From Nitrospira sp. (lineage in GTDB: Bacteria > Nitrospirota > Nitrospiria > Nitrospirales > Nitrospiraceae), in NCBI GenBank assembly GCA_022226935.1, contig CP092081.1, forward strand, positions 3,406,602 through 3,470,601: a DNA stretch of 64,000 nt. The letters run 5' to 3'. Below the pieces are notes generated by a model that ran no database searches, was not told where the DNA came from, and saw only the letters and a program-made list of their open reading frames with translations. The position numbers and the translations under genes are program-made. Positions 43,701 to 51,614 of the stretch are shown here, piece after piece (the first letter of the stretch is position 1; the number at the start of each line of letters is the position of its first letter).

Positions 43701-46411
43701 TGCTCGAGGCGCAGGCCCACCAGGAGCTTCCCTTCGAGCGTTTGGTGGACGCGTTGGGAGTGGCGCGGGATCTCGGGCACACGCCTCTGTTCCAGGTCAT
43801 GTTCGTTTTGGAGGAGACACCGTTGGAAGCCGCTCGGCTTGACGGCTTGGAGGTGTCTCGTGTGCCCGTCAGCGCGGGAACCTCTGTGTTCGATCTGACC
43901 TTGGAGATGGCGCGCAGGCAAGACGGCAGCGTGGACGCAGTGTTCGAATACAGTACCGATTTGTTTGCCGATTCGACCATCGCGCGTATGGCCGGACACT
44001 TGGAGGAACTCCTCAAGCAACTCGTGGCGGCGCCGGACGGGCGTCCGAGCGAGTGGCTGATGCTTTCCGTCGCAGAGCAGGCTGTGATGCTGGCTGAAAG
44101 CCGAGGGCTGCGCAAGCCGGCGCTCCAAGACGTCTGCCTCCCTCGCCTGATCGAGATACAGGCGCGCCGCACTCCCGACGCCCCGGCGCTCGAAGACGCG
44201 CACAGCGCGGTCACGTATGACGAGTTGAATCGGAAAGCCAATCAGCTGGCGCGTTATCTGCGACGGCAGGGAATCGGGCCGGACATGCCGGTGGGATTGT
44301 GCGTCGATCGATCGCCGGAGATGGCTGTCGGGCTGTTGGGGTGCCTGAAGGCGGGAGCGGTCTATGTGCCGATGGACCCCTCCTATCCGATGGAACGTAA
44401 AGCTGCGATTCTCCGTGACGCGCAACCATCGTTGATCTTGAGTCATGCCAAACAGGTCGGGGCGCTACCGCCGCACGCGCCGGCGATTTTCCTGCTCGAT
44501 GAGCAGTGGGACGCTGCGGGTTCATTCCCCGACCACGACCTCTCGACCGCTCCACATCCGGACCATCTGGCGTATCTGCTGTACACGTCCGGCACGACGG
44601 GACAACCCAAAGGCATCGGTATCTCCCATCGCGCCTTGACCAATCACGGTCTGGCCATGTGCGAGGCCTATGGTCTTTCGTCGCGGGATCGCGTCCTGCA
44701 GTTCGCGTCCGTGAGTTTCGACGTGGTGGCGGAAGAGTGTTATCCAACCTGGCTGGCAGGGGGCACAGTCGTGTTGCGATCCCACGAGCCGGTGCCGGCG
44801 TACGATGATTTCACCCGCTTTCTCCGCGAGCGGCATGTGACGGTCGTGAACCTGCCGACACCGTATTGGGCGGGATGGATCGAGGACATGGAGCGCGCCG
44901 CCGTGGTGCTCCCACCCGCACTCAGATTGACGGTCGTCGGCAGCGAGAAGGCCCAGATCGACGATCTGCGCCGCTGGAGGCGCATGGCCGACGCCTGTGC
45001 CTGGTGTAATGCCTATGGGCCGACCGAAGCCACCGTCACGGCGAGCACGTATCGTCCGGACACCGACTCGGCGCAATCGACATTGAGAACGGTTCCGATC
45101 GGCCGGCCGATCGCCAACGCCGAGCTGTACGTCCTCGACGTTCACCTTCAACCGGTGCCGATCGGTGTCTCCGGCGAACTCTACATCGGTGGAGCGGGTC
45201 TCGCGCGCGGATATCACCGGCTGCCCGCGCTGACGGCCGAACGCTTCATTCCCCATCCTTTCAGCCTCGCCGCAGGAGCGCGGCTCTATCGCACGGGCGA
45301 TTTGGCCCGTCGCCGAGCCGACGGCTTACTGGAGTTTCTGGGTCGCGGAGATGATCAGGTCAAGATTCGCGGATTTCGTGTGGAGCTGCAGGACATTGAA
45401 ACTCACGTCCGTCTTCATCCGCAGGTAAAAGACGCGCGGGTCTGGTTGGAATCCGATGCCGGAAGCGATTGGGAGCTGCGCCTTGCAGAGCTGAGCGAAC
45501 TCGACCGCGAGCAGCTGGTGAGCGACGTCGAAAGGCTGTCGATAGCCGAGGCGCAATGGCTCTGCGATCTGGAGTCCGACATCGAGCAACGGAGGAAAAC
45601 GGTGATTCAACGCAAACCGGAATTCGAAGTGTTCCTCAAGATCAACAAGGATGAGTTCCTCACGCCTCCGCGGGCCAACCAGCGTAACTGGTTGCTGCGG
45701 CGCGCCCTCGACGAATTCTCCGACGATTTGCTTGCGCTCGACGACGTGTCGAAACGGTTTGTTTCCGGATCCGATCGCGCCGACATCGCGCGCAGCTGGA
45801 CGGACAGTCATGCTGAGTATCGACCTTCCGAGCTCATCATCGAGGGGCAGCAGGTCATGCAGGATTGGGAGGCCCCCTTGATGAAGGCGATGGCCGACAT
45901 CGTCACCGAGCAGCGGGGCGATGTGCTGGAAGTGGGGTTCGGCATGGGGATCTCAGCCTCTTATATTCAGGCCGGTGAGCCCAGGTCCCATACCATCATC
46001 GAATGCAATCGGGAGGTCATGCAGGCGTTCGGCGCCTGGGCCGACCGGTATCGCGGACGCGATATCCGGCTCGTGCAAGGGCGATGGCAAGACGTGCTGG
46101 ACGACCTGGGGCCGTTTGACGGCGTGTTCTTCGATACCTATCCGGCCAGCGAAGCGGAGTTCGAGGAGTCCGTCATCAACAGTATCAATTTTGCCGAGGG
46201 CTTCATCCCCGTCGCGGCGAAGCTGCTGCGGCCGGGCGGCGTCTTTACGTATTACACCAACGAGATCGATTCTTTCAGTCGTCGGCACCAGCGTTTCCTC
46301 CTCTCGCATTTCGGGTCATTCACGTTGAGCGTCGTCCGATCGCTCCTGCCGCCGGACGATTGTCACTACTGGTGGGCGGACTCGATGGTGTTGGTCAAGG
46401 CGGTGAAGTGA
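40706..46411 (+). CDS. NRPS: FAAL-T-C-A with embedded GAMT-like methyltransferase
   Basis: 1901 residues (GTG 40694 adds four). Order by eye: fatty acyl-AMP ligase 1-590 (YTSGSTGTPKGVKVSHGNL near 168; WLPLYHDMGLIGNVLQPL is a FAAL hallmark); T domain with Ser near 623 in LGGDSLRGLQ; C domain 680-1115 with HHIVADG intact; A-domain core 1130-1570 (YTSGTTGQPKG, NAYGPTE, KIRGFRVE). After A8 comes a linker and a methyltransferase about 1685-1901. Its motifs DVLEVGFGMGISASYIQ, HTIIECN, GVFFDTYPASE and LLPPDDCHYWWADSMV resemble guanidinoacetate N-methyltransferase rather than ordinary NRPS N-methyltransferases. The protein stops there, lacking A9-A10 and a T domain, which are on the next gene. The FAAL loads a fatty acid onto T1 to start the chain. 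A1 pocket read by eye as D-V-E-N-T-V-A-V-T plus Lys from the next gene. Confidence 0.95.
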   Translation: MHTTLTDLLQYRASTTPAQHAYSYLLDGEADEVRWDYGELDRRARAIAAWLQSVGAEGARALLLYPPGLDYIAAFFGCLYAGVVAVPAYPPQRQRGLPRVQAILSDSRAQFVLSTASIGDMVKRVTIQAGNYGDFSALQWLNTDRIEPSLERNWTHPQLTADTLAFLQYTSGSTGTPKGVKVSHGNLLHNQRAIQESFGHTSDDVIVGWLPLYHDMGLIGNVLQPLYIGAPCILMSPVHFLQKPVRWLSAITKYRATTSGGPNFSYELCARQVTDAQCADVDLRSWTVAFNGAEPVRAATIERFSERFRDCGFRRQAFYPCYGLAESTLLVTGGIKGADPVVYSPAAASSVQAAHPTSHVRDHRIVGCGRARGGQSIRIVHPDSRVPCADGEEGEIWVSGPSVAQGYWQREEETQATFQATLSASGEGPFLRTGDLGLLRAGDVFVTGRLKDLIIIRGRNHYPQDIERTVEECHPSLRAGGCAAFSVTDGAEEQLVVVQEVDPRARMLDVSAIADAIRQAVAQSHELAVSAIVLVKAGHLPKTSSGKVQRGLCRTQFLARSLATVGESTLAISAEKPALADDNLACEERANDALGATIAEIWSQVLNRPAVGPQDDFFALGGDSLRGLQMVARVQEVRGIDVPLETLFEHPTLAAFTAFVSSVAPASPDSSREPIRAMVREGTLPLSFSQERFWFFEQLSSGSSINNIPVALRLRGALDVEALRRAVNEIVRRHEILRASFALIDGRPTHVIAPQLSFALEIEAPSPGNKAQREEDIFRAVRAEACRPFDLVAGPLIRCRLFQLADTEHLLSVTVHHIVADGQSMEIIRRELFTLYGQFKDKRDFSQPACPLQYVDVAAWQRRQVGGDAEGRQLEYWRSRLEGMPPLLTLPWDYPRPAVQGQRGARHAWKISSAIAKGLQAVGSRYRVTPFMLLLSAFGMLLSRYSRQTDFCIGTPVANRGRRETENLVGCFVNTVALRLQLTGDPSFPDFVNRVRKTVLEAQAHQELPFERLVDALGVARDLGHTPLFQVMFVLEETPLEAARLDGLEVSRVPVSAGTSVFDLTLEMARRQDGSVDAVFEYSTDLFADSTIARMAGHLEELLKQLVAAPDGRPSEWLMLSVAEQAVMLAESRGLRKPALQDVCLPRLIEIQARRTPDAPALEDAHSAVTYDELNRKANQLARYLRRQGIGPDMPVGLCVDRSPEMAVGLLGCLKAGAVYVPMDPSYPMERKAAILRDAQPSLILSHAKQVGALPPHAPAIFLLDEQWDAAGSFPDHDLSTAPHPDHLAYLLYTSGTTGQPKGIGISHRALTNHGLAMCEAYGLSSRDRVLQFASVSFDVVAEECYPTWLAGGTVVLRSHEPVPAYDDFTRFLRERHVTVVNLPTPYWAGWIEDMERAAVVLPPALRLTVVGSEKAQIDDLRRWRRMADACAWCNAYGPTEATVTASTYRPDTDSAQSTLRTVPIGRPIANAELYVLDVHLQPVPIGVSGELYIGGAGLARGYHRLPALTAERFIPHPFSLAAGARLYRTGDLARRRADGLLEFLGRGDDQVKIRGFRVELQDIETHVRLHPQVKDARVWLESDAGSDWELRLAELSELDREQLVSDVERLSIAEAQWLCDLESDIEQRRKTVIQRKPEFEVFLKINKDEFLTPPRANQRNWLLRRALDEFSDDLLALDDVSKRFVSGSDRADIARSWTDSHAEYRPSELIIEGQQVMQDWEAPLMKAMADIVTEQRGDVLEVGFGMGISASYIQAGEPRSHTIIECNREVMQAFGAWADRYRGRDIRLVQGRWQDVLDDLGPFDGVFFDTYPASEAEFEESVINSINFAEGFIPVAAKLLRPGGVFTYYTNEIDSFSRRHQRFLLSHFGSFTLSVVRSLLPPDDCHYWWADSMVLVKAVK

Positions 46412-46412
46412 G

Positions 46413-47060
46413 ATGACGGACCAGGCGCAACGCCTCCAACGGCTCAGTGAATCTCACCGCCGGTTACTCCGCCTTCGCCTGACGAAGCACCAGCGCGCCG
46501 GCGAGACCCGTTTGGTGGGATATGTCATCCCGCGCGAGTCCAATGCGTGCGCGGGGCCGGATCTGCGCGAGTTCTTATCTCATCGAGTACCCGACTACAT
46601 GGTCCCGAGCCGATGGATTTTTCTTGAGGCCTGGCCGACGACGACGCGCGGGAAGGTCGATCGTAAAGCCTTGCAGGCGTTGGTGCGGGCCGCTCCGGAT
46701 TGCAGGCCTGAGCGGACTCTGCCGCGGGACGAACGCGAACGAGCGGTGGCGGCCGTCTGGGAAGAAGCGCTGGGAGTCCGAGACATCGGTCTGCATGACA
46801 ACTTCTTCGATCTGGGCGGCCATTCGTTGCTGCTGCCAAAAATCCTCACGGAACTGCGGAGAATCACCCATCGCGACCTCTCGATGGTGGATCTGTTTCG
46901 ATATCCCACGGTTCATGCGTTGGCCGCCGCGATAGGAGAAGGCTCTCAGAACGTCGGAGCTCAGGAAGGTCAGAACCAACAGATCCAAGCCCAGCGCAAT
47001 GCGGGCGTCCGCCGGTTGAAACAACGCCGTGCCCAGAACATGTCCTCGAGGCGAGAATGA
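46413..47060 (+). CDS. Detached A-domain C-terminal subdomain + T domain
   Basis: 215 residues, ATG 46413 just after the TGA of the large NRPS (TGAGATG), in the +1 frame. The N-terminal 30 residues (RLSESHRRLLRLRL) resemble NRPS interdomain linkers. RLVGYVIPRES is A9-like, and TTTRGKVDRKAL is A10, carrying the catalytic lysine that normally completes the A active site. A T domain follows: DNFFDLGGHSLLLPKIL with Ser near 134. So this small protein completes the upstream module. Removing one base near 46409 would fuse both frames. The C-terminus is Gln/Arg-rich and may dock to the PKS, whose ATG overlaps its stop. Confidence 0.9.
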   Translation: MTDQAQRLQRLSESHRRLLRLRLTKHQRAGETRLVGYVIPRESNACAGPDLREFLSHRVPDYMVPSRWIFLEAWPTTTRGKVDRKALQALVRAAPDCRPERTLPRDERERAVAAVWEEALGVRDIGLHDNFFDLGGHSLLLPKILTELRRITHRDLSMVDLFRYPTVHALAAAIGEGSQNVGAQEGQNQQIQAQRNAGVRRLKQRRAQNMSSRRE

Positions 47061-50000
47061 ACCAGATAGAGTTGGACTCAGGCGCGATCGATCCGCGTGA
47101 AGGGTTGGACATCGCCGTGATCGGCATGGCCGGCCGGTTTCCGGACGCGCCTGACATTGAGACGTTTTGGAGAAACCTCTGCGCGGGGAAAGAGTCGGTC
47201 TCGGAGCTCAGCCTTCAACACCTGTCGGAGGCTGGCGTCGATCGGCAGACGGTCGAGCGCCCGAATTATGTCAAGGCGCGCGCCATTCTCGATGGAATCG
47301 ATCTGTTTGACGCTCCGCTGTTCGGCATGACGCCTCGCGAAGCCGAGATGACCGACCCCCAACAGCGCCTTTTGCTGGAGTGTGCGTGGGAGACCTTCGA
47401 TCGAGCGGGATACGACCCGTTCCGGTATGCAGGGTCCGTCGGGGTCTACGCCGGATCCAGCACGAGCGGCTACCTCTACCATGTGTTTCCACGCCGGGTG
47501 CTCCTGCAATCGCCGGCTGAGATGTCCGCGATGTTGGGCGTAGAGAAAGACTCTCTCGCGACGAGACTCTCCTACAAATTGAATCTGCGCGGGCCCAGCC
47601 TGGCCGTCCAGACCGCCTGCTCCACGTCGTTGGTCGCGGTGCATTTGGCTTGTCAGGCCTTGCTGAGCGGCGAGTGTGACATGGCTCTGGCCGGCGGGGT
47701 GTCGGTCACGGTCCCGCAAACGGTCGGATACCTGTATCAGGAAGGCGGCATCGTCTCTCCGGATGGGCACTGTCGGGCGTTCGACGCGAAGGCGGAAGGA
47801 ACCGTCGGTGGAAGCGGGGTAGGGCTCGTGCTGCTCAAGCGGCTTCAGGAGGCCGTCGCCGATGGCGATCACATCGTGGCCGTCATCAAAGGCTCTGCCG
47901 TGAACAACGATGGAGCGTCGAAGGTCGGCTATACGGCACCTGGCATCGAAGGCCAGGCGCAGGTCATCAAGGCCGCCCATGTCGCGGCAGGCGTTGAAGC
48001 CGAGACGATTACTTACATCGAGGCGCATGGGACCGGCACGCCGATGGGAGATCCGATCGAGGTGGCAGGACTCACGGAGGCGTTTCGCGCCTCCACCCGC
48101 CGCACCGGATATTGCGCCCTCGGCTCGGTGAAAACCAACATCGGTCACCTCGATGCGGCGGCCGGTATCGCAGGACTCATCAAGACGATTCTGGCCCTTA
48201 GGCACCGGCAAATTCCTGCCAGCCTGCACTATTCCGCTCCCAATCCCGCCATCGATTTCACGACCACGCCGTTTTACGTGAATCAGACGTTGAGTGAATG
48301 GTCAGGGAATGCGCCCCGCCGGGCAGGGGTGAGTTCATTCGGCCTCGGCGGCACCAATGCTCATGTCGTACTTGAAGAAGCGCCGGCGGCCTTCGCTGCT
48401 TCGGCTTCAGTCGGTCCTCGCCACCGGCTGTTGATCCTCTCGGCCCGCTCCAAGGATGCCGTGGATAAGGCGGCCGAACGACTGGCCTCATTTTTAACGG
48501 CGACCTCCGAGGTCAATCTGGACGACGTGGCCTACACGCTCCAGGAGGGACGTCGCCCGTTTTCCCATCGCCGCTGGGTGGTGGCTAAGACACTGGAAGA
48601 GGCCCGGCAAGGGCTCGCCGGCCCGGGTGTCTTGTCCGGTGCATCAGGGCCGATCGCTGAGGATCGGCAGGTCGCCTTCATGTTTTCCGGCCAAGGCTCA
48701 CAGTATTCACAGATGGGGCGATCGCTGTACGAACACGAGCGAACGTTTAAGCGGCAGGTCGATCAGTGCGCCGCTTTGTTGGCTCCTCACCTCGGGCGGG
48801 ATATTCGCAGCATTCTCTTTCCCAGCGTGCCGGGCGAGTCCGAACTCATTCACCGCACCGTACTGACGCAGCCCGCCCTCTTCGTCCTCGAGTATGCGCT
48901 TGCGCGTACCTGGATGAGTTGGGGAATCTCCCCCTCCGCCATGATCGGTCACAGTATCGGCGAATATGTGGCGGCGTGTCTGTCCGGATTGTTTTCCGTG
49001 GAAGATGCCCTCGCGCTTGTCGCACTGAGGGGACGGCTCATGCAGGACATGCCGTCCGGAGGAATGGCAGCCGTTCCATTGACGGAAGCGGAGGTGCGTC
49101 CGTTGCTCTCTGCAGGGTTGGACCTCGCGGCGGTCAATGCCCCCACGCAATGCGTGGTCTCCGGTCCACACAATGCGCTCAAGCCGTTTGAAGACGATTT
49201 GGCGAAGCGCGGCATCAAAGCGCGCCGCCTGTCGACCTCCCATGCGTTTCATTCCGCCATGATGGAGCCGATGCTCGCCCGGTTCTCGGCTGTTGTATCG
49301 GGGATCACCTTCCGGGAGATGCGCATTCCCTGGGTCTCGAACGTGACCGGAACGTGGATCCGTCGTGATCAAGCGGCTGATCCCTCCTATTGGGTCCGCC
49401 ACCTTCGCGAAACGGTGCGATTCTCCGCCGGGGTACGCACCCTGCTGGATCACCGAAACATGGTGCTCCTGGAAGTTGGACCCGGCCGGACCCTGCACAC
49501 GTTGGCTCAACGCCACCCCGAAGCCTCGGACACTCCGGTGTTGGCCTCGATGGGCGGGCGCAACCAGGAAGAAATGCCTGGTCTGCTGATGACGCTCGGG
49601 GAACTCTGGGGCGTTGGAGTGTCGGTGAATTGGGCGGGGCTCCAGGGGGAGCGTTCCGGCCGGCGAGTCCCGCTACCGGCCTATCCGTTCGAACGGAAAC
49701 GTTATTGGCTGGAGCCTCAGCAGGACATGCCCCAGCCCTCCTCGCTCGATCGCCGAGCCGAGCCGTCCCGGTGGTTCTATCAGCCGTCTTGGCGGAGGTC
49801 GGCGCTTCTTTCCCAGGTAGGAACAGGAACGAACGGGAATTGGTTGCTCTTCGTGAACCAACCAGAGGTCGAAACTCTGCTGCGGTCGCAACTGACCCCT
49901 CTGGTGGGCTCGTTGACGACCGTGTGTCCCGGTGGTGAATTTGCTCGCCAGTCCGATGGCCGTTATCGGCTCCGTCTCGATTCCCGCGAGGATCATGAGG

Positions 50001-51604
50001 CGTTGCGACAAGATTTGGCGACGCAAGGGCTGAGTCCGAATTGCCTGGTTCAGGCCTGGACGCTTGACGGCAGTTGGAGCCAAGGCACCGAACCCTCCCG
50101 AATCCGCGCGACGCAAGAGCGGGGATTTCTTCATCTGATGTTGCTGGCGCAAGTGTTCGGAGAACCTCGCGAGACGCGCCCTTCGTTCCTTGTGTTGACG
50201 CAGGGACTCCACGACATCACGGGCGAAGAGCCGTTGCGGCCGGAGCGGGCGACCATCCTCGGCGCAACGTTGGTGTTGCCGCAGGAATATCCAGGACTCT
50301 TCTGCCGCCTCATCGATCTGGATCATACGCCGTGGGACCCGCCCTTCGCGAACCGGTGGGGCGCGCGCCTGGTGGCGGAATGCGGGAGCCTCGACCACGA
50401 GCAAGTCGTGGCCTATCGTGGTCCGCACCGCTGGGTGAGGACCTTCGAGCCGCTGCACCTTGCACAGGCAGGGGAGCCACGCTTCGCCTTGCGCGAGCGG
50501 GCCGTGTGTCTCATCACCGGAGGCCTGGGCGGGGTGGGGCTTCGCATGGCAGAACACCTCGTGCGCAGCAGGCAGGCGCGTCTGGTGCTCGTCGGCCGAT
50601 CACAGCCGACGAGAGAACAACGTGAGGCGGTGGCTGCCTTGGAACGACTCGGTGGTGAAGTGTTCGTCTGCCGGGCCGATGTGGCCGATGTCGCACAGAT
50701 GCAGGCGGTCATGAGGGAAGCGCGCACGCGATTCGGCGCCATCCATGCCGTGATCCATGCGGCCGGAGTGCCGGGCGGGGGGCTGTTGGCATTGAAAACA
50801 GCACAATCCGTCGGGGAGGAGTTCCGTGCCAAGGTCCAGGGCGCGGCGGTGCTTGATTCCCTCTTGCGGGAAGAACCCTTGGACTTGTTCCTGTGTTGCT
50901 CCTCCCTCACGGCCGTCGTCGGCGGAGTTGGACAGAGCGCCTATTGTGCGGCCAATGCCTACCTCGACGCCATGGCTCAGGCCGGTCGCCGAAGCGGCCG
51001 ACGGATGATGTCCGTCAATTTCGACCGCTGGCGCCATGTGGGCATGGCCATCAAGGCGGAAGCCGTCATGAGAACGCTGGGCGCCGGCGAACCCGAATTG
51101 GACGGCATGAACGAGACGGAAAGCCAGGACGTTCTTCGGTGCATCCTGCAGGGATTGGATCTGGCGCAGGTGGTGCAATCCATTCGTGACCTGCCTCGCG
51201 TCATCGCCACGGCCGCAAGACCGACCCCTTTAAACGAGGGAGCCCGCCCGCACCAGAACCGCGCGGCGACAGCCGTGTCGTCTCCGTTGTCGATTCCTGA
51301 GGGGCACGAGGAACTGGAACGGCAACTCGAAGGACTCTGGCGCCAAGTGTTGGGACTGGAGCAGGTCGGCCGGCATCAGGATTTTTTTCACGCCGGGGGA
51401 GAATCTCTCGCCGCCCTCCAAATTCTCAACCGGATTCAAGAGCTCTACCGGCTGGAGGTGTCGTTGCGCGACTTCTTTTCCGCTCCGACCGTGTCGGGAT
51501 TGGCCGCCACCATTCGTGCCGCGCAGGCGTCGGGCATACGCGATGGAGCGGCGATCGTGTCCGTCCCTCGTGCAACAAGACGGCTGCGTGGTGTTTCAGC
51601 GTAG
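47057..51604 (+). CDS. Modular type I PKS: KS-AT-KR-T
   Basis: 1515 residues. KS 15-430 with C188 in VQTACSTSLV and both histidines (EAHGTGT, NIGHLDAAAG); AT 535-850 with GHSIGEY near 632 and HAFH near 728, the malonyl-CoA-type signature; KR with LITGGLGGVGLR near 1152 and catalytic SAYCAANAYLDA; T domain with Ser near 1450 in AGGESLAALQ. No DH, ER or C-methyltransferase. The KR loop after HAAGV reads PGGG, lacking the LDD of B-type ketoreductases, so an A-type product is expected. The module adds one malonate unit to the amino acid of the first module and reduces it to the beta-hydroxy acid. ATG overlaps the previous stop as ATGA. Confidence 0.96.
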   Translation: MNQIELDSGAIDPREGLDIAVIGMAGRFPDAPDIETFWRNLCAGKESVSELSLQHLSEAGVDRQTVERPNYVKARAILDGIDLFDAPLFGMTPREAEMTDPQQRLLLECAWETFDRAGYDPFRYAGSVGVYAGSSTSGYLYHVFPRRVLLQSPAEMSAMLGVEKDSLATRLSYKLNLRGPSLAVQTACSTSLVAVHLACQALLSGECDMALAGGVSVTVPQTVGYLYQEGGIVSPDGHCRAFDAKAEGTVGGSGVGLVLLKRLQEAVADGDHIVAVIKGSAVNNDGASKVGYTAPGIEGQAQVIKAAHVAAGVEAETITYIEAHGTGTPMGDPIEVAGLTEAFRASTRRTGYCALGSVKTNIGHLDAAAGIAGLIKTILALRHRQIPASLHYSAPNPAIDFTTTPFYVNQTLSEWSGNAPRRAGVSSFGLGGTNAHVVLEEAPAAFAASASVGPRHRLLILSARSKDAVDKAAERLASFLTATSEVNLDDVAYTLQEGRRPFSHRRWVVAKTLEEARQGLAGPGVLSGASGPIAEDRQVAFMFSGQGSQYSQMGRSLYEHERTFKRQVDQCAALLAPHLGRDIRSILFPSVPGESELIHRTVLTQPALFVLEYALARTWMSWGISPSAMIGHSIGEYVAACLSGLFSVEDALALVALRGRLMQDMPSGGMAAVPLTEAEVRPLLSAGLDLAAVNAPTQCVVSGPHNALKPFEDDLAKRGIKARRLSTSHAFHSAMMEPMLARFSAVVSGITFREMRIPWVSNVTGTWIRRDQAADPSYWVRHLRETVRFSAGVRTLLDHRNMVLLEVGPGRTLHTLAQRHPEASDTPVLASMGGRNQEEMPGLLMTLGELWGVGVSVNWAGLQGERSGRRVPLPAYPFERKRYWLEPQQDMPQPSSLDRRAEPSRWFYQPSWRRSALLSQVGTGTNGNWLLFVNQPEVETLLRSQLTPLVGSLTTVCPGGEFARQSDGRYRLRLDSREDHEALRQDLATQGLSPNCLVQAWTLDGSWSQGTEPSRIRATQERGFLHLMLLAQVFGEPRETRPSFLVLTQGLHDITGEEPLRPERATILGATLVLPQEYPGLFCRLIDLDHTPWDPPFANRWGARLVAECGSLDHEQVVAYRGPHRWVRTFEPLHLAQAGEPRFALRERAVCLITGGLGGVGLRMAEHLVRSRQARLVLVGRSQPTREQREAVAALERLGGEVFVCRADVADVAQMQAVMREARTRFGAIHAVIHAAGVPGGGLLALKTAQSVGEEFRAKVQGAAVLDSLLREEPLDLFLCCSSLTAVVGGVGQSAYCAANAYLDAMAQAGRRSGRRMMSVNFDRWRHVGMAIKAEAVMRTLGAGEPELDGMNETESQDVLRCILQGLDLAQVVQSIRDLPRVIATAARPTPLNEGARPHQNRAATAVSSPLSIPEGHEELERQLEGLWRQVLGLEQVGRHQDFFHAGGESLAALQILNRIQELYRLEVSLRDFFSAPTVSGLAATIRAAQASGIRDGAAIVSVPRATRRLRGVSA

Positions 51605-51614
51605 GGGCTGAGCG

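Noticed and set aside
44000..46411. Ordinary NRPS N-methyltransferase in the first module
   Set aside because: The SAM-domain motifs follow GAMT order and end like a free-standing GAMT, so a backbone N-methyltransferase call was not used.
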